A stretch of 64,000 nucleotides of DNA, taken from positions 496,001-560,000 of the forward strand of contig CAVSQS010000001.1 of the NCBI GenBank assembly GCA_963730165.1, read 5' to 3'. The translations under genes and the position numbers were made by a program. The notes beneath the pieces were generated by a model. That model was not told where the DNA came from and did no database searches. It saw nothing but the letters and a program-made list of their open reading frames with translations. The DNA comes from DASSQJ01 sp963730165 (lineage in GTDB: Bacteria; Actinomycetota; Actinomycetes; Actinomycetales; Dermatophilaceae). Below, one piece after another: positions 59,166 through 64,000 of the stretch. Position 1 is the first letter of the stretch. Each line of letters starts with the position of its first letter.

Positions 59166-60191
59166 GTGACTGTCGCACCCGAGGGACGCCGCCTGCTGCG
59201 CGTCGAGGCGCGCAACGCCGAGACGCCGATCGAGCGCAAACCCGAGTGGATCCGCACGACCGCCCGGATGGGGCCCGAGTTCACCGAGATCCACTCGATG
59301 GTCAAGGGGCAGGGCCTGCACACGGTGTGCCAGGAGGCGGGGTGCCCCAACATCTTCGAGTGCTGGGAGGACCGAGAGGCGACCTTCCTCATCGGGGGCG
59401 ACACGTGCACCCGCCGGTGCGACTTCTGTGACATCGCGACGGGCCGTCCCCAGCCACTCGACGAGGGCGAGCCGCGACGCGTCGCCGAGTCGGTCCGCGC
59501 CATGGGCCTGCGCTACTCCACGGTCACCGGCGTCGCCCGCGACGATCAGCCCGACGGCGCCGCCGGGCTCTACGCGGAGACGATCCGCCAGATCCACGCC
59601 CTCAACCCGAACACCGGCGTCGAGATCCTCCCGCCCGACTTCGGCGCGCGGCCCGAGCTGGTCGGTCAGGTCTTCGACGCCCGCCCCGAGGTCTTCGCCC
59701 ACAACCTCGAGACGGTGCCGCGCATCTTCCGTCGGATCCGTCCTGCGTTCACCTACGAGAAGTCCCTGCGGGTGCTCTCGATGGCTCGCGACAACGGGCT
59801 GGTGACCAAGTCCAACCTCATCCTCGGCATGGGTGAGCGCGACGACGAGATCGACGCGGCCATCCACGACCTGCACGACGCCGGGTGCGACATCCTCACG
59901 ATCACCCAGTACCTGCGCCCCTCCCCCACGCACCACCCGATCGACCGCTGGGTGAAGCCCGAGGAGTTCGTGCACTGGTCGGAGCGTGCCGAGGAGATCG
60001 GGTTCAAGGGCGTCATGGCGGGCCCGCTGGTCCGCAGCAGCTACCGCGCCGGCCGGCTCTGGGCGACCGCGATGCGTCGCTGGGGGCGGCCCATCCCCGA
60101 GCACCTGGCCCACCTCGCCGAGGCCACGTCCGACCCCGCCCGGCAGGAGGCCTCCTCACTGGTCGCCCGCACGGGTGGGCACGTATCCTGA
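59166..60191 (+). CDS. lipA: Lipoyl synthase
   Basis: Radical-SAM enzyme inserting two sulfur atoms into octanoyl domains. The 341-residue protein carries the auxiliary-cluster motif CQEAGCPNIFECWE and the radical-SAM motif CTRRCDFC, then the family segments VTGVARDDQPDGAAGLYAETI, AHNLETVPRIFRRIRPAFTYEKSL, GLVTKSNLILGMGE and HHPIDRWVKPEEF, ending with GPLVRSSYRAG whose Arg-Ser-Ser-Tyr includes the auxiliary-cluster serine. GTG 59166 is 7 nt after TAGGGT (59153-59158); an in-frame GTG at 59157 overlaps that hexamer. Confidence 0.97.
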   Translation: MTVAPEGRRLLRVEARNAETPIERKPEWIRTTARMGPEFTEIHSMVKGQGLHTVCQEAGCPNIFECWEDREATFLIGGDTCTRRCDFCDIATGRPQPLDEGEPRRVAESVRAMGLRYSTVTGVARDDQPDGAAGLYAETIRQIHALNPNTGVEILPPDFGARPELVGQVFDARPEVFAHNLETVPRIFRRIRPAFTYEKSLRVLSMARDNGLVTKSNLILGMGERDDEIDAAIHDLHDAGCDILTITQYLRPSPTHHPIDRWVKPEEFVHWSERAEEIGFKGVMAGPLVRSSYRAGRLWATAMRRWGRPIPEHLAHLAEATSDPARQEASSLVARTGGHVS

Positions 60192-60252
60192 ACCCCTGCC
60201 CGCGGGTCACCGCGGGCACCCGAGCACCGCACCGACCAGGAGCACCGTCGCC

Positions 60253-60990
60253 GTGTCCGACCAGCCCGCCAAGAAGACCGGCCGCGTCGCCGAGATCCGC
60301 CAGGCGTACCAGGCCATCAAGTCCCTCGACCCCCAGCTCGGCTGGTGGATGCTCGGCTGGGGCGCGCTGACCTTCCTCGTCGTCGTCGCGATCGGCACGA
60401 TCCTCGGCGGCGGCTTCTTCACCGGGTGGTTCTGGTACTCGGTCCTCGTCGCCCTGCCGGCGGGCTTCCTCGCGGCCACGCTCGTCATGAACCGCCGCGG
60501 CAACAAGGCGATGTACGACGCCCTGGAGGGTCAGGTCGGTGCCGCGGGCGCCACTCTCACCGGGATGGGCAAGCGCGGCTGGTATGCCGAACAGGAGCCG
60601 GTCGCCCTCGACGGCGCCCGCGGGACACGCCCGCAGGACATGGCCGGCGCAGCGATGGTCTTCCGCGCCCTGGGGCGTCCCGGCATCGTGCTCATCGGCG
60701 AGGGCCCGTCCGGTCGCGTGCACAAGCTGCTCAAGCAGGAGGAGAAGAAGGTGGCCCGGGTGGCACCCGGGGTGCCGGTCCACCTCTGGGTCGTCGGCGA
60801 CGGCGACGACGAGGTCCCGATCCGCAAGATCTCCAGCCGGCTGACCCGGATGAAGCCCGTGCTCACCAAGGCCGAGGTGTCGGTCGTCAACAAGCGGCTG
60901 AAGTCCCTCGGTGGCCTCCGCCCGCCGGTGCCCAAGGGGATCGACCCGACGAAGGTCCGGATGGACCGCCGGGCCATGCGGGGCCGCTGA
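60253..60990 (+). CDS. DUF4191 membrane protein
   Basis: A 245-residue protein with two adjacent membrane segments (about 35-56 and 60-80) near the N-terminus and a soluble C-terminal domain: GNKAMYDALEGQVGAAGATL, WYAEQEPVALD, FRALGRPGIVLIGEGPSGRVHKLLKQEEKKVARVAPGVPVHLWVVGDG. It is the actinobacterial DUF4191 family that follows lipA also in mycobacteria (Rv2219); function unknown. GTG 60253 has GGAG about 10 nt upstream. Confidence 0.9.
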   Translation: MSDQPAKKTGRVAEIRQAYQAIKSLDPQLGWWMLGWGALTFLVVVAIGTILGGGFFTGWFWYSVLVALPAGFLAATLVMNRRGNKAMYDALEGQVGAAGATLTGMGKRGWYAEQEPVALDGARGTRPQDMAGAAMVFRALGRPGIVLIGEGPSGRVHKLLKQEEKKVARVAPGVPVHLWVVGDGDDEVPIRKISSRLTRMKPVLTKAEVSVVNKRLKSLGGLRPPVPKGIDPTKVRMDRRAMRGR

Positions 60991-61004
60991 CGCCGGCCGA
61001 CGCC

Positions 61005-61364
61005 GTGACCGCCGTCCTCGCCGCGGCCGCCGAGCGCGTGCGTGCCGAGTCGACGGCCGTCCTCACCGACCTGGCCGCCGGCACGAGCATGTGCGCGATC
61101 GGGCGGTCGGGCCGCTCCTTCCCTGCCGCGAAGTACCACGAGGGCCGAGTGGCTGCCGCCACGGAGGTGCAACGCGCCCTGCGTGCCGCACCAGAGCCCG
61201 GGCGGGCACTCGAGGCGGCGCGGGCTCGGTGGTCGCGGCTCAGCCCGCCGCTGTTGCGGCGGGGCGAGGACGGCCGGGCCTACGGCGCCGGAGGTGACGA
61301 CGTGCTCGACGAGCTGACCGCCCTCGTGTCGCCGGGCGCCGCGGGCACCACGTCCGCCGAGTAG
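61005..61364 (+). CDS. Small helical protein of unknown function
   Basis: A 119-residue, mainly helical, Ala/Arg-rich protein: AVLAAAAERVRAESTAVLTDLAAGTSMCAIGRSGRSFPAAKYHEGRVAAATEVQRALR. It starts with GTG 14 bases after the DUF4191 stop and is probably cotranscribed. GC-rich codon use is like its neighbours. No family is recognised. A strong hairpin follows at 61393. Confidence 0.65.
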   Translation: MTAVLAAAAERVRAESTAVLTDLAAGTSMCAIGRSGRSFPAAKYHEGRVAAATEVQRALRAAPEPGRALEAARARWSRLSPPLLRRGEDGRAYGAGGDDVLDELTALVSPGAAGTTSAE

Positions 61365-61392
61365 GCGACTGCCCCGCCCCTTTCCCGAGCAC

Positions 61393-61435
61393 ACGACCCG
61401 GCCCCGCCCGTCAAGGACGGGCGGGGCCGGGTCGT
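61393..61435. terminator. Bidirectional hairpin terminator, 20-bp perfect stem
   Basis: Arms 61393-61412 and 61416-61435 are perfectly complementary over 20 bp (ACGACCCGGCCCCGCCCGTC and its complement) with a 3-nt AAG loop. It lies between the convergent small helical protein gene and the 4-TM-like membrane protein gene, whose stop is 39 bases away. No T-run. It is the strongest hairpin in the window. Confidence 0.85.
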
Positions 61436-61474
61436 CGCGGCGGTCAGGTCACCGCCGGCCGGTGGTGATCCGGC

Positions 61475-61930
61475 TCAGAGGCGGGCCTTGGCCAGCCGGG
61501 TCATCGAGACCCCGAGGAGGATCTGCAGGGCGCCCAGTGCCATCGCCATCGCGCTCACACCGAAGGCGAGGACGGAGGTGAAGAGGCTCGCCCGGAGGAA
61601 CGAGGCGTTCATCACGGTCGCCCGCTTGGGGTCCTCGCGGTCGAGCTCGGCGTAGGTCTTGCCGCCGGAGGCCTCGAGCGCGTGGTGGTTGATGATCTCG
61701 GCCTCGGCGTAGGCGCTGAACGGCCCGTTGACGTCGTTGCCGGCGAGGAAGCTCGCGTCCTCGGCCACGGTGATGTTCTCGGCCGAGAGCTGGTTCTGCA
61801 CGATTACCCAGGTGCTCGCTCCGGCGACGAGCATGATGGCGCCGACGACGGCGACGATCCAGCCGCTGATCTTGACGAAGCCGAGGCCGCCGCCCTGGGT
61901 CGTGGTCTCGGACGCTGTGGTGGTGGTCAT
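61475..61930 (-). CDS. Conserved actinobacterial membrane protein (often mislabelled LigA)
   Basis: A 151-residue protein with a first membrane segment (about 22-43), an extracytoplasmic middle region (LSAENITVAEDASFLAGNDVNGPFSAYAEAEIINHHALEASGGKTYAELDREDPKRATVMNAS) and C-terminal hydrophobic helices. Databases often call this family aromatic ring-opening dioxygenase LigA, but no dioxygenase metal site or fold is present, so that name is wrong. ATG 61930 has AGGAG 5 nt upstream. An inverted repeat that could be its operator lies at 61990-62036. Confidence 0.8.
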   Translation of the reverse strand: MTTTTASETTTQGGGLGFVKISGWIVAVVGAIMLVAGASTWVIVQNQLSAENITVAEDASFLAGNDVNGPFSAYAEAEIINHHALEASGGKTYAELDREDPKRATVMNASFLRASLFTSVLAFGVSAMAMALGALQILLGVSMTRLAKARL

Positions 61931-61986
61931 GTCCACTCCTGCCCTTGTGGTGGTCTGTCCGGGGTGCCCCGGCGGGACCCAGTCTC

Positions 61987-62036
61987 CTACGTGACGTAGT
62001 AGGACAGCAAACCCACAGACTGTCTACTGCGTCACG
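61987..62036. promoter_or_regulatory. Inverted repeat with a 13-bp perfect palindrome upstream of the membrane protein gene
   Basis: CTACGTGACGTAG (61987-61999) is a perfect odd palindrome. It is part of a larger imperfect inverted repeat: left arm CGTGACGTAGTAGGACAG (61990-62007) and right arm CTGTCTACTGCGTCACG (62020-62036), pairing with one mismatch and one bulge across a 12-nt spacer. It lies 57-106 bases before ATG 61930 and 47 bases past the RDD stop. It could be an operator or, as RNA, a terminator of the RDD transcript. Confidence 0.55.
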
Positions 62037-62082
62037 AAGGCTCACCTTCCCTCGGTCCGCCTCCGATGCTTTCGCACCGGGC

Positions 62083-62535
62083 TCATCGAGGCAAGCGCAC
62101 CAGCCGCGTGCCGGCCGCGACGTCGTGCAGGCCACGCCCGTCGCGCCCGACGACGAGCGCCGGCAGGAACAGGCAGGCGAGCAGGGTGCGGACGACCACC
62201 TGGAGCGGGAACGGGCCGGGCCGCACCTGCCAGACCTGCAACCCCAGCAGCCGGTGCCCGAGCGTGGACCCGGTGAGCGCGACGAGCAGGACGTTGAGCA
62301 GAGCGAACACGCCCAGCACCGCCCACGAGCTCTCGGGGAGGCCGAGCACCATCCGGGGCAGCGGTCCCTCGCCGAGGTAGAGGTCGTAGGGCAGCACGTT
62401 GTACGTAACGAGGGCGCTGAGCACCCAGTCGACCACGAAGGCGGCGAGGCGGCGGCCGAAGGGGGCGCTCACGACCTCCACCGCGCCGCCCGCGTCCGGG
62501 GCGGGGCTCGGGGTCTCGTCGGTCGCACGGGCCAC
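62083..62535 (-). CDS. RDD-family membrane protein
   Basis: A 150-residue protein with three hydrophobic segments. The RDD signature is FGRRLAAFVVDWVLSALV with Arg and Asp in the first segment; GSTLGHRLLGLQV (the GxTxGKxxxGLRV motif) and DGRGLHDVAAGTRLV (the xRxLHDxxAGT end) complete it. Function of the family is unknown, possibly transport. GTG 62535 lies 6 nt after TACAGT (62547-62542), which decides between it and GTG 62538. Mycobacteria have this gene (Rv2219A) beside glnA1 too. Confidence 0.9.
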   Translation of the reverse strand: MARATDETPSPAPDAGGAVEVVSAPFGRRLAAFVVDWVLSALVTYNVLPYDLYLGEGPLPRMVLGLPESSWAVLGVFALLNVLLVALTGSTLGHRLLGLQVWQVRPGPFPLQVVVRTLLACLFLPALVVGRDGRGLHDVAAGTRLVRLPR

Positions 62536-62610
62536 CACGCCACTGTAGAGGCGTCTCAGCCGCGTCCACGCATCGGTCGGCCCATCCCACACCTTGATAC
62601 GTTGACGTGC

Positions 62611-62648
62611 GTTACACCGGCGAAACGTCCGGGTCACGGTCGGGAAAC
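62611..62648 (+). promoter_or_regulatory. GlnR operator upstream of glnA (four half-sites)
   Basis: The spacing is that of the actinobacterial GlnR consensus GTnAC-n6-GAAAC-n6-GTnAC-n6-GAAAC: GTTAC (62611-62615), GAAAC (62622-62626), GTCAC (62633-62637) and GAAAC (62644-62648), with 6 bases in every gap. All four half-sites are exact. It ends 10 bases before the candidate -10 TAGCGT (62659-62664), the position expected for nitrogen-dependent activation of glnA by the OmpR-type regulator GlnR. The glnR gene itself is not in the window. Confidence 0.9.
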
Positions 62649-62658
62649 GGCCCCGCCC

Positions 62659-62664
62659 TAGCGT
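62659..62664 (+). promoter_or_regulatory. Candidate glnA -10 element
   Basis: TAGCGT follows the GlnR operator by 10 bases. Transcription would start near 62671, leaving a leader of about 52 nt that carries the AGGAGG ribosome site at 62710-62715. No distinct -35 is seen, consistent with activator-dependent initiation. Confidence 0.6.
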
Positions 62665-62722
62665 CGTCGGCAACGCCCCGGGGCCCCTCCACGGCCCCTG
62701 CACCGAACCAGGAGGTTCAGCA

Positions 62723-64000
62723 TTGTTCAGCTCCGCTGACGAGGTCCTCGCCTACATCGAGTCCGAGGACGTCAAGTTCGTCGACATCCGGTTCTGCGAC
62801 CTGCCGGGCATCATGCAGCACTTCAACGTGCCCGCGTCCACGGTCGACAAGGACTTCTTCGTCAACGGCCAGATGTTCGACGGGTCCTCGATCCGCGGCT
62901 TCCAGGCCATCCACGAGTCCGACATGAAGCTCATCCCGGACCCCACGACGGCGTACGTCGACCCGTTCCGGGTCGAGAAGACGCTCGTCATGAACTTCAG
63001 CATCGTCGACCCGTTCACCGGCGAGGCCTACGCCCGCGACCCCCGCAACATCGCCGCGAAGGCGGAGGCGTACCTGAAGTCGACCGGCATCGCCGACACC
63101 GCCTACATGGGCGCCGAGGCGGAGTTCTACATCTTCGACGACGTCCGTTTCGAGACCAAGCAGAGCGCCGGCTACTACTTCATCGACTCGGTCGAGGCGG
63201 CGTGGAACACCGGCCGCGCCGAGGAGGGCGGCAACCGCGGCTACAAGACCCGGTACAAGGGCGGCTACTTCCCCGTTCCCCCGGTCGACCACTTCGCCGA
63301 CACGCGCGACAAGATCTGCCTCAACCTCGCTGACGTCGGCCTCTCGGTCGAGCGCAGCCACCACGAGGTCGGCACCGCGGGCCAGCAGGAGATCAACTTC
63401 CGCTTCAACACCCTGCTCGCCGCGGGCGACGACATCATGAAGTTCAAGTACGTCGTCAAGAACACCGTCTGGGAGCTCGGCAAGACCGCGACCTTCATGC
63501 CGAAGCCGATCTTCGGCGACAACGGCTCCGGGATGCACACCCACCAGTCCCTGTGGAAGGACGGCGAGCCGCTCTTCTACGACGAGCGCGGCTACGGCGG
63601 CCTGTCGGACCTGGCCCGCTGGTACATCGGCGGCCTGCTCAAGCACGCCCCGGCCATCCTCGCCTTCACCAACCCGACGGTGAACAGCTACCACCGTCTG
63701 GTTCCCGGCTACGAGGCACCCGTCAACCTCGTCTACTCGGCCCGCAACCGCTCCGCGTGCGTCCGAATCCCGATCACCGGTGACAGCCCCAAGGCCAAGC
63801 GCATCGAGTTCCGCGTGCCCGACCCCTCGAGCAACCCGTACCTCGCGTTCGCGGCGATGCTCATGGCCGGTCTCGACGGCATCAAGAACCGGATCGAGCC
63901 GCCGGAGCCGGTGGACAAGGACCTCTACGAGCTGCCGCCGGAGGAGCACGAGTCGATCGAGCAGGTCCCCGGCTCGCTGCCCGAGGTGCTCGACGCCCTC
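62723..64000 (+). CDS. glnA: Glutamine synthetase, type I (3' end cut by window)
   Basis: ATP-dependent synthesis of glutamine from glutamate and ammonia. The 426 codons present start with TTG at 62723, 7 nt after a perfect AGGAGG, and read FSSADEVLAYIESEDVKFVDIRFCDLPGIMQHFNVP. GAEAEFYIFD, GYFPVPPVDH, HHEVGTAGQQEINFRF, FGDNGSGMHTHQSLW, VPGYEAPVNLVYSARNRSACVRIP and RIEFRVPDPSSNPYLAFAAMLMAGLDGI are the metal, ATP and glutamate site motifs. The C-terminal part, including the adenylylation tyrosine loop expected about 50 residues before the end, begins near the window edge and is partly missing. The length so far fits the GSI-beta class. Confidence 0.97.
   Translation, partial: MFSSADEVLAYIESEDVKFVDIRFCDLPGIMQHFNVPASTVDKDFFVNGQMFDGSSIRGFQAIHESDMKLIPDPTTAYVDPFRVEKTLVMNFSIVDPFTGEAYARDPRNIAAKAEAYLKSTGIADTAYMGAEAEFYIFDDVRFETKQSAGYYFIDSVEAAWNTGRAEEGGNRGYKTRYKGGYFPVPPVDHFADTRDKICLNLADVGLSVERSHHEVGTAGQQEINFRFNTLLAAGDDIMKFKYVVKNTVWELGKTATFMPKPIFGDNGSGMHTHQSLWKDGEPLFYDERGYGGLSDLARWYIGGLLKHAPAILAFTNPTVNSYHRLVPGYEAPVNLVYSARNRSACVRIPITGDSPKAKRIEFRVPDPSSNPYLAFAAMLMAGLDGIKNRIEPPEPVDKDLYELPPEEHESIEQVPGSLPEVLDAL

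Noticed and set aside
61475..61930. Aromatic ring-opening dioxygenase LigA
   Set aside because: The protein is mostly membrane segments and has no metal-binding histidines in the dioxygenase arrangement; the name is a propagated database error.
1..64000. tRNA, rRNA or insertion-sequence genes
   Set aside because: Scanning for conserved tRNA arms, rRNA segments, transposase motifs and terminal inverted repeats by eye revealed none; a dedicated search would be needed to exclude small RNAs.

Overview
The window is a dense, GC-rich stretch of core chromosome from a free-living actinobacterium. GC-rich third codon positions, frequent GTG/TTG starts, an actinobacterial respiratory gene set (qcrCAB, ctaCDEF) and a GlnR-type operator all support this. 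The gene order follows, with insertions and losses, what I recall as the Mycobacterium tuberculosis block Rv2173 to Rv2220 (idsA, Rv2175c, pknL, aroG, the acyltransferase/ArsA/FadD15 group, the exonuclease Rv2191, trpD, ctaE-qcrCAB, ctaC, adoK, erpA, gcvT, pepA, the E2 gene, lipB, lipA, glnA1). A member of the Micrococcales, perhaps an Intrasporangiaceae-like genus, is my inference. I saw no IS elements, phage genes, CRISPR arrays, tRNAs or rRNAs, and no gene-free stretch longer than about 200 bases.

Layout. 0-7 kb: end of a CPBP protease, metF, a prenyl diphosphate synthase, an Rv2175c-like DNA-binding protein, a LysM lytic transglycosylase, a PASTA Ser/Thr kinase and an EamA transporter. 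7-13.5 kb: threonine aldolase, class II DAHP synthase, a two-component system, a PlsC-type acyltransferase, a small membrane protein and an EEP-family phosphatase/nuclease. 13.5-21 kb: a minus-strand run of overlapping genes (SRPBCC, ArsA ATPase, a Cys-cluster protein, ROK kinase, EEP) facing a FadD acyl-CoA synthetase and a polytopic GT-C-like membrane protein, then a lipoprotein metalloprotease. 21-26.7 kb: a DnaQ-UvrC fusion nuclease, VOC and dienelactone-hydrolase proteins, a stand-alone RAM domain, trpD and a degenerate receiver. 26.8-36.7 kb: both halves of the bc1-aa3 supercomplex (ctaE-qcrCAB on plus, ctaCDF on minus) separated by three unrelated genes. 36.8-46.4 kb: a cysteine-desulfurase-like gene coupled to tusA, aat, a PfkB kinase, erpA, glycerate kinase, nadA, an M20 dipeptidase, a DUF3043 protein and gcvT. 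46.5-64 kb: pepA, lpdA, sucB, a second Ser/Thr kinase, peptidase E, an MMPL exporter with a Gfo/Idh oxidoreductase, lipB, lipA, DUF4191, RDD and glnA (cut by the window end).

How the genes fit together. lpdA, sucB, lipB, lipA and gcvT form a lipoate-dependent group (2-oxoglutarate dehydrogenase, glycine cleavage and lipoylation). erpA, nadA, lipA and the Rieske protein are linked by Fe-S cluster chemistry. The cta/qcr genes encode the main proton-pumping respiratory chain.

Most notable points: (1) sucB is interrupted by an apparent one-base deletion inside a GAGCCC-type repeat coding for the Pro/Glu linker; (2) the desulfurase-like protein beside tusA has lost the PLP-lysine and the PLP-stacking histidine but kept the catalytic cysteine loop; (3) a complete four-half-site GlnR operator lies upstream of glnA; (4) more than twenty genes start 6-8 nt downstream of a TANNNT -10 hexamer, which suggests widespread leaderless expression and settles several start codons; (5) an inverted repeat with a perfect 13-bp palindrome lies upstream of an uncharacterised membrane protein.
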